A stretch of DNA of 64,000 nt from Flammeovirgaceae bacterium. GTDB lineage: Bacteria > Bacteroidota > Bacteroidia > Cytophagales > Cyclobacteriaceae. Position 1 is the stretch's first letter. Each line of letters starts with the position of its first letter. A program made the position numbers and the translations under genes. The notes below the pieces were generated by a model. That model searched no databases. It was not told the origin of the DNA and was given only the letters and a program-made list of their open reading frames with translations. This document shows positions 9,361 to 21,215 of this stretch, piece after piece. The stretch lies in the NCBI GenBank assembly GCA_027487845.1, contig JAIYCV010000027.1, positions 1 to 64,000 on the forward strand, in the 5' to 3' direction.

Positions 9361-12300
9361 ATGTCCAACTCGTCTACTCGCCTATTTTTTAATTTCATTT
9401 CGAAGATTCTAGTCATTATTTTTTCGACTCAATTAATTTGCTGTAACCAAGAGAAGGGAAAAAAGCTTCCTCTATTTGAAAAGCTGGAGGCTGATTATAC
9501 GGGGATCAAAGCAATAAATCAGTTGATTTTTGATCCCAAATTTAATGTCTACACCTATCGCAATTTTTATAATGGCGGGGGTGTCGGGCTTGGTGATATT
9601 AACAATGATGGTCTTATTGATATCTATTTCTCTTTCAATATGGAAGAGAATAAGCTGTTTTTGAATAAAGGTAATTTTCAGTTTGAAGATATCACATCAA
9701 AAGCGAACGTGGCGGGAAAAGGCGCATGGTCTACAGGCGTAAGCATGGCCGATGTTAATGGAGATGGACTTCTCGATATTTATGTTTGCAATTCGGGCGA
9801 TGTGAAGGGTGATAAAAAGCAGAATGAGTTATTCATAAACAATGGCGACTTAACTTTTACCGAGCGAGCTCATCAATATGGTGTCGATGATAGGGGGTAT
9901 ACAACCCATGCGGCCTTTTTTGATTATGACAAAGACGGTGACCTTGATCTCTATATTTTGAATAATTCGTTTCAAGCAATAGGAAGTTTTAATCTCAGAA
10001 AAAATGAGCGGGGCAAGAGAGATTCATTAGGTGGGCATAAATTGCTTAGAAATGACAACAATCATTTTGTTGACGTAAGCGAACAAGCTGGTATTTACGG
10101 AAGCGTGATCGCTTTTGGGCTAGGGGTTACCGTGGGCGATATCGACAAAGACGGTTGGCAAGACATTTTCGTTTCAAATGATTTTTTTGAAAGAGACTAT
10201 CTCTATGTAAACAACAAGAACGGGACGTTCAAGGAGTGTTTGCCCGAGCAAATGAAAAGTATTAGCGGTGCCAGTATGGGGGCTGATCTTGCTGACGTAA
10301 ACAACGATACTTATCCCGATATCTTTGTAACAGAAATGCTACCCGAAAAAAATGATAGGGTAAAGACAGTGACAACTTTTGAGAATTGGGACCGGTATCA
10401 ATACAACGTTACGAATGGGTATCATCATCAATTCACAAGGAACATGCTTCAGTTAAACAACGGCAATGGCACCTTTAGTGAGATTGGAAGATTGAGTAGA
10501 GTGGAGGCAACAGACTGGAGTTGGGGAGCACTCATTTTTGATATGGACAACGATGGTTTGAAAGATATTTTCGTAGCCAATGGAATTGTTAGAGACTTGA
10601 CGAATCAAGACTACCTTCAATTTGCTTCTAGTGAGGAGGTGGTGAAGTCGGTTACCTCCGGAAGAAATGTTGACTACAAAAAGCTGATTGATGCAATCCC
10701 GCAAACTAAAATGTCGAATTATGCGTTCCAAAACAAAGGCAGTCTGGATTTCGAGAACGTGGCCGCGCAGTGGGGACTTGGTGAGCCCGGTTTTTCCAAC
10801 GGCTCTGCCTATGGTGATTTAGATAATGATGGCGACCTTGATTTGGTTGTCAATAACCTAACATTACAACCATCTATATATCGTAATAATTCGGACACAC
10901 TTAGTAGGAACAATTTTCTAAAATTTATTTTGAAGGGCTTGGGTAAGAACACCTTTGCTTTTGGTACCAAGATTACTGTTTATAAGGATCGGAAAGAGTT
11001 TTATTTAGAGCAAATGCCGATCCGAGGTTTTGAGTCTTCGGTAGACACACGTCCTAATTTTGGGTTAGGAATTATCACTGAAGTGGATAGTATAATAGTG
11101 CAGTGGGCTGATGAAAAAATCACCAAGCTTGAAAAAGTAAAAACCAATCAAACAATAACTTTAAATCAATCCGATGGGGTGAAAAAAGAAGTATACGAAA
11201 GCTCGTTACCTCAGACTAGCCAGTTATTTCAGGAAGAGGACCTATCAATTAGTGGAATACAGTTTAAGCATGAAGAAAACGAATTTGTTGATTTCGATCG
11301 CGATCGTTTGCTGTATCACATGATCAGCAATGAAGGTCCGAAAATGGCTGTGGGAGATGTAAATGGAGATAAACTTGATGATTTTTATATTGGAGGATCG
11401 AAAGATCACCGAGGATCGTTGTATGTTCAGAAACTGTCTGGGAAATTTATATCGACAAATGAAGAATTGTTTGAAGCGGATAAAATATCAGAAGACATGC
11501 AAAGCGTTTTCTTTGATGCTGACAATGACGGAGATCAAGACTTGTATGTATGCAGTGGAGGCAACGAATTCCCGTCAAGTAGCAGTGCACTTATCGATCG
11601 TTTATATATTAACGATGGCGCAGGAGGATACACAAAAATGAATCAGATTCTTCCTACGTTTAATTTTGAAAGCACATCTACCGTTAAGGCATGCGACTAT
11701 GATAATGACGGTGACCAAGATTTATTCGTAGGGGTGAGGCTTCAATCTTTTTTATATGGTGTTCCAGTAAACGGCTATTTACTCAACAACGATGGAAAAG
11801 GTGTGTTTCAAAATGTTACCGAAACAATTGCTCCCTCTTTGATTAAATTGGGAATGATTACGGATGCCAGCTGGGCAGACATCGATGGAGATAAAGATAT
11901 GGACTTAGTGGTGGTGGGGGAATGGATGCCGATTAAAGTCTTTTTTAATGAGCAAGGAAAATTCAAAGAGGGTAAATCAGGACTTGAAAGTTCACAGGGC
12001 TGGTGGAATGTAATCAAAAGCGCTGATTTAGATAAAGATGGCGATCTTGACTTTGTAGTTGGTAATCACGGTTTGAACTCTCGATTCAGGGCAAGTAAAG
12101 AGAAGCCGGTGTCAATGTATGTAAATGATTTTGATCAAAACGGAACCGTAGAGCAGATAATTACTTGCTATAACGGTGAAAGAAGCTATCCGATGGCACT
12201 CAGGCACGATTTGATTCAGCAAATGCCTTCGTTGAAGAAGAAATATTTGAAATATGAAAACTATAAAGACCAAACGATTGCCGATGTCTTTACTGCCGAG

Positions 12301-12702
12301 CAGTTAAAAGGGGCAATTACAGCTTCGGTTACCACGTTGAGCTCTGTTGCTTTGATTAACGATGGAAAGGGGAATTTCACAATACAGCCCTTGCCGAAGG
12401 AAGCGCAACTTTCTCCGATCTATGGACTGCTTATTGATGACGTTGACAAGGATGGGAACCCCGACATAATTGCGGGTGGTAACCAATACAAAGCTAAACC
12501 TGAAGCAGGTAGATACGATGCCAGTTATGGAATTTTCTTGAAAGGCGATGGTAATGGAAATTTTATTTCTGTTTCAGCAAAGGATAGCGGGTTATTTTTG
12601 GATGGTGAAGTTCGCGACATTGTAAAAATCAAATCGAAAGGTTCAACGAAGATTCTTGTTTCAAGAAATAACGATTCACTGGAGGTTTTAACTACAAAAT
12701 AG
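9361..12702 (+). CDS. Giant FG-GAP/VCBS repeat protein with ASPIC/UnbV domain (first copy)
   Basis: Exported protein of 1113 residues. An N-terminal hydrophobic signal ends in LICCNQ; the cysteine suggests a lipoprotein, though the lipobox is not ideal. Calcium-binding FG-GAP/VCBS repeats (DINNDGLIDIYF, DVNGDGLLDIYV, DYDKDGDLDLYI and others) run from about 70 to 470. An ASPIC/UnbV domain lies at about 518-601, and a second set of repeats runs from about 659 (GPKMAVGDVNGDKLDDF) to near 1090. These repeats fold as beta-propeller blades. The family is abundant and surface-exposed in Bacteroidota, often near SusC/D or sugar-acting genes, but its biochemical role is not established. The stop codon overlaps the start of the next gene, a paralogue of the same architecture, by one base. 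Confidence 0.9.
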   Translation: MSNSSTRLFFNFISKILVIIFSTQLICCNQEKGKKLPLFEKLEADYTGIKAINQLIFDPKFNVYTYRNFYNGGGVGLGDINNDGLIDIYFSFNMEENKLFLNKGNFQFEDITSKANVAGKGAWSTGVSMADVNGDGLLDIYVCNSGDVKGDKKQNELFINNGDLTFTERAHQYGVDDRGYTTHAAFFDYDKDGDLDLYILNNSFQAIGSFNLRKNERGKRDSLGGHKLLRNDNNHFVDVSEQAGIYGSVIAFGLGVTVGDIDKDGWQDIFVSNDFFERDYLYVNNKNGTFKECLPEQMKSISGASMGADLADVNNDTYPDIFVTEMLPEKNDRVKTVTTFENWDRYQYNVTNGYHHQFTRNMLQLNNGNGTFSEIGRLSRVEATDWSWGALIFDMDNDGLKDIFVANGIVRDLTNQDYLQFASSEEVVKSVTSGRNVDYKKLIDAIPQTKMSNYAFQNKGSLDFENVAAQWGLGEPGFSNGSAYGDLDNDGDLDLVVNNLTLQPSIYRNNSDTLSRNNFLKFILKGLGKNTFAFGTKITVYKDRKEFYLEQMPIRGFESSVDTRPNFGLGIITEVDSIIVQWADEKITKLEKVKTNQTITLNQSDGVKKEVYESSLPQTSQLFQEEDLSISGIQFKHEENEFVDFDRDRLLYHMISNEGPKMAVGDVNGDKLDDFYIGGSKDHRGSLYVQKLSGKFISTNEELFEADKISEDMQSVFFDADNDGDQDLYVCSGGNEFPSSSSALIDRLYINDGAGGYTKMNQILPTFNFESTSTVKACDYDNDGDQDLFVGVRLQSFLYGVPVNGYLLNNDGKGVFQNVTETIAPSLIKLGMITDASWADIDGDKDMDLVVVGEWMPIKVFFNEQGKFKEGKSGLESSQGWWNVIKSADLDKDGDLDFVVGNHGLNSRFRASKEKPVSMYVNDFDQNGTVEQIITCYNGERSYPMALRHDLIQQMPSLKKKYLKYENYKDQTIADVFTAEQLKGAITASVTTLSSVALINDGKGNFTIQPLPKEAQLSPIYGLLIDDVDKDGNPDIIAGGNQYKAKPEAGRYDASYGIFLKGDGNGNFISVSAKDSGLFLDGEVRDIVKIKSKGSTKILVSRNNDSLEVLTTK

Positions 12703-15700
12703 TGGTTTTTCGATTGCCCGTGTTTTTATTGCTTTTTTCTTCGATTGTCGCGTGCAATACCAAGCCGAGAACAGATACTCTTTTTAATCTATTGCCATCA
12801 TCCGAAACAGGAATCAGTTTTGAAAATAAGCTTACCGATGATGAAGACTTTAATATTATTGAATATTTATATTTTTATAACGGTGGTGGTGTTGCGGTAG
12901 GCGATGTTAATAATGATGGGCTTGTCGATATTTACTTTTCTTCTAATCAAGCGTCTAATAAACTATATCTGAACAAGGGCAATCTTAAATTCGAAGATGT
13001 TACTGAGAAGGCTGGGGTGGGAGCCCTAGGTAATTGGAAAACGGGTGTATCAATGGCAGACGTAAATGCCGATGGCTTGCTAGACATCTATGTTTGTGGA
13101 GTAGGTAACTATAAGGGATTCACCACTACCAATCAGTTATTTATAAATAATGGAGATCTAACTTTTATCGAACGGGCTAGTGAATATGGCGTGAATTTTT
13201 CTGGTCTTTCAACTCAAGCTTCTTTTTTTGATTACGACTTGGATGGCGACTTAGACATGTTCTTGCTGAATCATTCAGTACATTCGGTAAGATCCTATGG
13301 AAGAGCATCCGCCCGTTTTGATTATGATCCTTTAGCGGGAGATAGGCTTTATAGGAATGAACTCGATAAAGGTTTATCTTCTTTTGTGGATGCTTCGGAT
13401 ATAGCAGGTATTATTGGTGGCCCTATTGGTTATGGCTTGGGCGTTAATACTAGTGATATCAATATGGATGGATATCCTGATATTTATGTTTCCAATGATT
13501 TTCGTGAAAACGATTATTTATACATCAATCAAAAAGACGGCACGTTTAAACAAGAGTTGGAAAGCAAGCTGAGCCATTCAAGTCGTTTTTCTATGGGGAA
13601 TGACGTAGCCGATTTTAACAATGACTTACTTTCAGATATTATTACCGTTGATATGATGCCCAGAAAAGAATCCATTATAAAAGCATCTGTCGGTGAAGAT
13701 TCCTATGAAGTATATAAATACAAACTCGAGTACGGATACTTTCATCAAGTCGCCAGAAATGCGTTGCAACTCAATAATGGCAATGGGAATTTCAACGATA
13801 TTGCTTGGTTATCTGGCGTTGCTGATACTGATTGGAGCTGGGCTCCGCTGCTTGCTGATTTTGATAATGATGGTCTAAAAGACCTATTTATCTCGAATGG
13901 CATTGTTCGCAGACCCAATGACCTGTCGTATTTGAATTTTATTTCAACCGATTCTGCACAACGCCTTTCAGATATCACCTTAGCAGGCAAGATGCCTGAT
14001 GGCAAAGTCTCGAATTTTGTTTTTCAAAATAAAGATAACCTCAGCTTTAAAGATGTAACGAATGACTGGGGAATCAATTTGCCGAGTTACTCAAATGGGG
14101 CTGCCTATACAGATTTGGATAACGATGGTGATTTAGATTTGGTGGTTAATAATATAAACGAGAAGGCATTTGTTTATGAGAACACCCTGAACGATTCTTT
14201 ACGTAATTTTCTGCAAATAAAATTTAAAGGAGATTCACTCAACCCTTTTGGCATTGGAGCCAAGGTAGTTATCTATTCGGGTGCAAAGAAATTGTATCAA
14301 GAGCTTAATCCAACCCGGGGGTTTCTGTCTTCTATGGATTTCAAACTTACGTTTGGATTGGGTAACACAAGTTTAATCGATTCTTTGGTAGTTATTTGGC
14401 CAACGGGTTTCTATCAAAAGTTTACTTCAATAAAAGTAAATCAACTATTGAAAGTTGATATTGGTCAAGCTACTTCATTTTTCAATTTTGAAACGTTGCA
14501 CGCTGGCCCTTCATTATTTAAGCCGTTTGAATTAAAATTAGATAAGCCGTATATTCACAAAGAGAACAATTTCGTGGATTTTAACCGCGAAGGATTAATG
14601 CCCCGGATGGTTAGTACGGAAGGCCCTAAGATGGCTGTTGGTGATGTCAACAGAGATGGTTTAGACGATTTCTTTATTGGTGGTGCCAGCGGCCACCCCT
14701 CTTCGCTTTTTTTCCAGCGCGCTGACGGGAGTTTTAATTCCACCAATGAATCGGTTTTTAGAACAGATTCGGTTCGGGAGGTGACTGGTTCAATGTTCTT
14801 TGATGCGGACGGTGATAAAGATCTGGACTTAATTACCGTGGCAGGTGGTAATGAATATATTTCGGGTATTCAGATTCAACCGCTTCTGTATGTAAACAAT
14901 GGAAAGGGCGAATTCTCAATCAATAAAAATGCGCTGCCTCAGATTTTTGTAAATGCCTCTTGTGCAAGAGCTGCCGATTTTGATACGGACGGTGATGTGG
15001 ATTTGTTTATTGGAGGAAGAATAGTTCCAAACAGATATGGAGTTAGTCCACCAAGTTTTATCCTTGAAAATGATGGAAAAGGAATTTTTAGTGATATTAC
15101 AAAAAAGACATTTGTAGGAGAGGAGAACCTAGGCATGGTGGCCGATGCGGCTTGGTTAGATTTGAACGGAGACCGATTGTTAGATTTGATCCTCGTAGGT
15201 GAATGGATGCCGATCACTATTCTCATCCAATCTAAAGAACATGTTTTTATTGATAAAACTGCTGATTGGAAATTGGGTAAGACGAATGGTTTTTGGAATA
15301 CATTGGCTGTCGCTGATTTTGATAAAGATGGAGATTTGGATTTTATTGCTGGCAATCAAGGAACTAATACCCGATTGAAAGTAAACGAGGCAGAGCCACT
15401 TGAAATGTGGGCGAGCGATTTTGATGGTAACGGAAGTACAGAACAAATCATTACCTATTTCAACCAAGGTAAATCATATCCTTTAGCATCGCGCGATCAA
15501 TTGGTAAAGCAGATTCCCCAATTAAAGAAGAAGTATCTCAGCTATTCCAATTATATTGATGTAACGCGCGAAACCATCTTGACTGATAATGAGAAGAAAA
15601 AATCGCTTTATAAGATAGCTACTACTTTTCACTCGACTTATTTTGAAAACAAAGGTTCATCTTTCGAGATGCATGTGCTGCCGATAGAAGCTCAAACATT

Positions 15701-15992
15701 TCCAATCTTTGCAATTCAACCGGATGATTTAAATGGTGACGGCCATCTTGATTTCCTTGCCATCGGTAATTTATTTGAAACACAGACTGATTTGGGCCGC
15801 TATGATGGTGGTAATGGAATAGTCATGCTTGGCGATGGGAAAGGGAAGTTTAAGAGCTCGCCACAATCTGGGTATTTTGTTCCGGGTGCAGGTCGGGATA
15901 TTAAAATACTGAAGGATTATAAAAAGCGGAAAATCTATTTGACCTCAAGAAATAGTCAGACAGTGATGTCTTATCAATTGCTTGACAGGTGA
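12702..15992 (+). CDS. Giant FG-GAP/VCBS repeat lipoprotein with ASPIC/UnbV domain (second copy)
   Basis: Paralogue of the preceding gene: 1096 residues in the same domain order. It has a clean lipoprotein signal (SSIVAC, cysteine 18), FG-GAP/VCBS repeats from about 62, an ASPIC/UnbV domain at about 503-586, and a second repeat set from about 640 (GPKMAVGDVNRDGLDDFF). Many stretches can be aligned by eye with the first copy, so the pair probably arose by an old tandem duplication. The start is GTG in TAGTG, overlapping the upstream stop by one base, which implies translational coupling. It is probably displayed on the outer membrane. Function is unknown; the next gene is a haloperoxidase-like lipoprotein. 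Confidence 0.9.
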   Translation: MVFRLPVFLLLFSSIVACNTKPRTDTLFNLLPSSETGISFENKLTDDEDFNIIEYLYFYNGGGVAVGDVNNDGLVDIYFSSNQASNKLYLNKGNLKFEDVTEKAGVGALGNWKTGVSMADVNADGLLDIYVCGVGNYKGFTTTNQLFINNGDLTFIERASEYGVNFSGLSTQASFFDYDLDGDLDMFLLNHSVHSVRSYGRASARFDYDPLAGDRLYRNELDKGLSSFVDASDIAGIIGGPIGYGLGVNTSDINMDGYPDIYVSNDFRENDYLYINQKDGTFKQELESKLSHSSRFSMGNDVADFNNDLLSDIITVDMMPRKESIIKASVGEDSYEVYKYKLEYGYFHQVARNALQLNNGNGNFNDIAWLSGVADTDWSWAPLLADFDNDGLKDLFISNGIVRRPNDLSYLNFISTDSAQRLSDITLAGKMPDGKVSNFVFQNKDNLSFKDVTNDWGINLPSYSNGAAYTDLDNDGDLDLVVNNINEKAFVYENTLNDSLRNFLQIKFKGDSLNPFGIGAKVVIYSGAKKLYQELNPTRGFLSSMDFKLTFGLGNTSLIDSLVVIWPTGFYQKFTSIKVNQLLKVDIGQATSFFNFETLHAGPSLFKPFELKLDKPYIHKENNFVDFNREGLMPRMVSTEGPKMAVGDVNRDGLDDFFIGGASGHPSSLFFQRADGSFNSTNESVFRTDSVREVTGSMFFDADGDKDLDLITVAGGNEYISGIQIQPLLYVNNGKGEFSINKNALPQIFVNASCARAADFDTDGDVDLFIGGRIVPNRYGVSPPSFILENDGKGIFSDITKKTFVGEENLGMVADAAWLDLNGDRLLDLILVGEWMPITILIQSKEHVFIDKTADWKLGKTNGFWNTLAVADFDKDGDLDFIAGNQGTNTRLKVNEAEPLEMWASDFDGNGSTEQIITYFNQGKSYPLASRDQLVKQIPQLKKKYLSYSNYIDVTRETILTDNEKKKSLYKIATTFHSTYFENKGSSFEMHVLPIEAQTFPIFAIQPDDLNGDGHLDFLAIGNLFETQTDLGRYDGGNGIVMLGDGKGKFKSSPQSGYFVPGAGRDIKILKDYKKRKIYLTSRNSQTVMSYQLLDR

Positions 15993-16196
15993 ATCCAGCA
16001 TTGGTTTGCTATTACGCCCCTTAGTTTTTTGCAGACTTGAAATTGCTCAAAAATTGGAATTCATACGAGCTTGAGCGGGTAGGAGTTTAAAAGTCCACGT
16101 TTATCCAGAAATAGAATCGATAGCGACATACCCCATTCAAATGCTTAAATCATTTCGTTTGATCGTTGAAAGACTTATACTTGCAAAAAATTAATA

Positions 16197-17513
16197 ATGA
16201 ATCGTCTACTTGTTTTGCTGCTCGTTTTATCACTTGCATCTTGTTCTAAACCAAACACTGAATATAAAGTAAGGGCAAATAATCCGGAATTCCTGCATCG
16301 ATCGTTGAAAGAAATCACCGACTTGATTGTTCACGATATTTTTTCTCCTCCACAGGCGAGTAGAATATACGCTTATTCCAGCATTGCGGCTTATGAGACT
16401 GTTATTTTAGGCGATACCACATTTAGAAGCTTAGCTGGGCAGCTCAAGGGGTTGGATAAGCTTCCTTCGCCTGAATCGAATGTGGAGTATTGCTTTCCGT
16501 TAGCGGCTACTCAGGCCATGTTGAGTGTGGGGAAGGCCTTAGTTTTTTCAGAAGATAAAATGGAGGGATTTTACGAAGGAATTATGAAAGAGTTCCGAGA
16601 AACAGGAATGCCCGATGATGTATATGATAGATCAATCGGATATGGCAACAAAGTAGCCGATCATATTTTGCAATGGTCCTCAAAAGACAACTATAAGCAA
16701 TCCAGATCGTTCCCGAAGTATTCTATTCAAAGTGATCCAGCCACATGGAAGCCAACACCGCCCGCTTACTCCGATGCCGTTGAGCCGCATTGGAAAAAGA
16801 TCAGGACATTTGTGATCGATTCTGCAGCGCAGTTTAAACCAGAAAGACCAACTCCTTTTTCGATAGATAAGACCAGTCAGTTTTACACAGAAGCCCTTGA
16901 AGTTTATGAAAAAGGAAAAAATCTAACGGAAGAGGAGAAAGCCATTGCCAGCTTTTGGGACTGCAACCCATTTGTGATGAACGTGCGAGGGCACGTGATG
17001 TTTGCTACGAAAAAGATTTCTCCTGGTGGTCATTGGATCAACATAACTAGAACGATTTGTAACAATAGTAAAAAAGGGTTTAATGAATCTGCGGAGGCGT
17101 ATGCGTTAGTTTCATTGTCCTTGGCAGATGGGTTTATCAGCTGCTGGGACGAAAAGTACAGAAGTAATGTAGTGCGCCCCGAAACCTATATTAACCAAAA
17201 TATAGATGAGAATTGGATTCCGTTATTGCAAACTCCTCCCTTCCCAGAATACACAAGTGGGCATAGCGTGATTTCTAATTCGGCAGCAACAGTGATGACC
17301 AAACTCTTTGGAGATAATTATGCGTTTACAGACTCCACCGAAGTTGAATTCGGAATGCCACCAAGGCAATTCCAATCATTTATGCAAGCCGCTGATGAAG
17401 CTACGATAAGCAGAATGTACGGAGGCATCCATTATATGCCAGCCTGTAAGAATGGGAAAGTGCAGGGCAAAAAGATTGGAGAGTTTCTGTTGAGCAAATT
17501 AAATACGCGATAG
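16197..17513 (+). CDS. Vanadium-dependent haloperoxidase/PAP2-like lipoprotein
   Basis: Lipoprotein of 438 residues (LASC, cysteine 16) with the C-terminal PAP2/vanadium haloperoxidase fold. All residues that bind vanadate in the fungal chloroperoxidase have counterparts at the right spacing: K320, R327, S354-G355-H356 (in YTSGHS), R406 and H412. The aspartate that normally follows the last histidine by four residues is an alanine (A416). Members either oxidise halides with peroxide or hydrolyse phosphate esters; the sequence alone does not decide which. It follows the two FG-GAP proteins after a 204-base gap, an association I believe recurs in this phylum. It probably acts in the periplasm or on the cell surface. 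Confidence 0.82.
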   Translation: MNRLLVLLLVLSLASCSKPNTEYKVRANNPEFLHRSLKEITDLIVHDIFSPPQASRIYAYSSIAAYETVILGDTTFRSLAGQLKGLDKLPSPESNVEYCFPLAATQAMLSVGKALVFSEDKMEGFYEGIMKEFRETGMPDDVYDRSIGYGNKVADHILQWSSKDNYKQSRSFPKYSIQSDPATWKPTPPAYSDAVEPHWKKIRTFVIDSAAQFKPERPTPFSIDKTSQFYTEALEVYEKGKNLTEEEKAIASFWDCNPFVMNVRGHVMFATKKISPGGHWINITRTICNNSKKGFNESAEAYALVSLSLADGFISCWDEKYRSNVVRPETYINQNIDENWIPLLQTPPFPEYTSGHSVISNSAATVMTKLFGDNYAFTDSTEVEFGMPPRQFQSFMQAADEATISRMYGGIHYMPACKNGKVQGKKIGEFLLSKLNTR

Positions 17514-17572
17514 CCTTTGATATTTTGGCATTGAACTTCGGGCATTGAAAAAATTTCGCAGAAGTGAATTTT

Positions 17573-17628
17573 TAATTTAACTTTCAGAAATCGAATGCGG
17601 AAATGGTTTTCCGTGGAAAGTTAAATTA
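17573..17628 (+). promoter_or_regulatory. Nested inverted repeat at the start of the sugar/glycerol gene run
   Basis: Perfect 13-base inverted repeat TAATTTAACTTTC (17573-17585) / GAAAGTTAAATTA (17616-17628), enclosing a smaller perfect hairpin CGGAAA-TGGT-TTTCCG (17598-17613). The right arm ends three bases before the ATG of the transporter gene. It could be an operator for a dimeric repressor, or an RNA structure that hides the start codon. No T-tract follows, so it is not a simple terminator. Confidence 0.55.
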
Positions 17629-17631
17629 TAA

Positions 17632-18933
17632 ATGCCTACAAAACCCCACCTCTCTCTCTCTCAAATCATCAACATGAATGTGGGGTTCTTCGGAATCCAA
17701 TATAGTTTCGGCTTGCAGCAGAGTGCGGTCAACCCAATCTATGATATGCTGGGGGCCAGCCCTGATGAGATACCGTTTCTTAATTTGGCGGGCCCCGTTA
17801 CAGGCTTGCTTATTCAGCCTATTATAGGTGCGCTGAGTGATAAAACCTGGCATCCGAGGTTTGGTAGAAGAAAGCCATACTTCTTTATCGGAGCCATGCT
17901 ATGCAGTATCTGTTTGTTCTTTTATCCGTTCAGCAGCAGCTTGTGGATGGCGGCTGGCTTGCTGTGGATTTTGGATGTAGGTAACAATACGGCCATGGAA
18001 CCTTACCGCGCTTTTATTGCCGATAAGTTGGACGAAAAGCAACAGCCGCTGGGTTTTCAATCACAGAGTTTTTTTACAGGATTAGGACAAACATTGGCCA
18101 ACGTATCGCTTTTTGTTTTCCCAATGCTTTTTATTGGCAAAACGGGTTCTTTACCCACGTGGGTGTATGCTTCTTTCTTTTTAGGTTCAGTATGTTCCAT
18201 TGGGTCGATTTGGTGGAGCATGAAAACCACTCCTGAAATCCCGCCAACGGAAAAGGAATTGGAAGAGATGAAAGCTTCTCCTCTCAACGTATTTTCTCCT
18301 TTCATAGAAATCTTCGAGGCCATTAAAGACATGCCGAAAGTAATGTGGCAACTTGCACTAGTGTACTTATTTCAATGGTATGCTTTGTTTTGCTATTGGC
18401 AAAATTCAGCAAAGAGCATTGCTCTTTCGGTATGGAAAACTACACCTTCCGAAAATCCGGAATTATATGAAAAAGCGGTTGGTTGGACAGGCTTGGTGAA
18501 TGGATGGTACAATGTGGTTACTTTTTTAGCTGCCTTTGCCCTCGTCTATTTTGTGCGCAAGAGTTCAGCTAAAACAGTGCATTTTGCTTGCTTAGTTTTG
18601 GCGGGTGCTGGTTTGCTGGCGTTTCCGTTCATCGAAAACCAATACTGGCTATTTCCAGCCATTACCGGTTTCGGCATTGGTTGGGCTAGCATGATGGGTA
18701 TTCCTTATTTAATGGTTGTGCACCAAATACCAAAAGAACGCTATGGAGTTTATATGGGCATTATTAATATGATGATTGTAATTCCTATGATTATTCAAAA
18801 TATTACGTTCGGGTTTATCCTTAGAACCTTCTTAGACAATAATGCAGGGTACGCAGTGGCATTGGCTGGAATACTTTTGTTAATCGCTGCGCTTGCCACA
18901 CTTCTTATCAAGACAAAACCAGAAACAAATTAA
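17632..18933 (+). CDS. SLC45-type MFS transporter, probable glucoside/disaccharide symporter
   Basis: Inner-membrane carrier of 433 residues with about 12 hydrophobic helices. The N-terminal part (GFFGIQYSFGLQQSAVNPIY, then IQPIIGALSDKTW and RFGRRKPYFF) matches the SLC45/GPH-like branch, whose bacterial and animal members carry sucrose, maltose or related glucosides with protons. The loop motif D-K-x-W-x5-GRRKPY is intact. It begins directly after the nested inverted repeat and ends 6 bases before glpF, so it should share a transcript with the glycerol genes. Its substrate is probably linked to them and to the GH13 enzyme at the end of the run. Family assignment is good; the substrate is inferred. 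Confidence 0.85.
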   Translation: MPTKPHLSLSQIINMNVGFFGIQYSFGLQQSAVNPIYDMLGASPDEIPFLNLAGPVTGLLIQPIIGALSDKTWHPRFGRRKPYFFIGAMLCSICLFFYPFSSSLWMAAGLLWILDVGNNTAMEPYRAFIADKLDEKQQPLGFQSQSFFTGLGQTLANVSLFVFPMLFIGKTGSLPTWVYASFFLGSVCSIGSIWWSMKTTPEIPPTEKELEEMKASPLNVFSPFIEIFEAIKDMPKVMWQLALVYLFQWYALFCYWQNSAKSIALSVWKTTPSENPELYEKAVGWTGLVNGWYNVVTFLAAFALVYFVRKSSAKTVHFACLVLAGAGLLAFPFIENQYWLFPAITGFGIGWASMMGIPYLMVVHQIPKERYGVYMGIINMMIVIPMIIQNITFGFILRTFLDNNAGYAVALAGILLLIAALATLLIKTKPETN

Positions 18934-18939
18934 TCGATT

Positions 18940-21131
<2,192 letters not shown>

Positions 21132-21215
21132 CCACTGGCCAAGAGCTTAAATTCTCGCTTTTGAGAAAGCCCATTCAGCTTGAAGCTTGTAGCATGACGC
21201 TAAAAAAAATAAACT

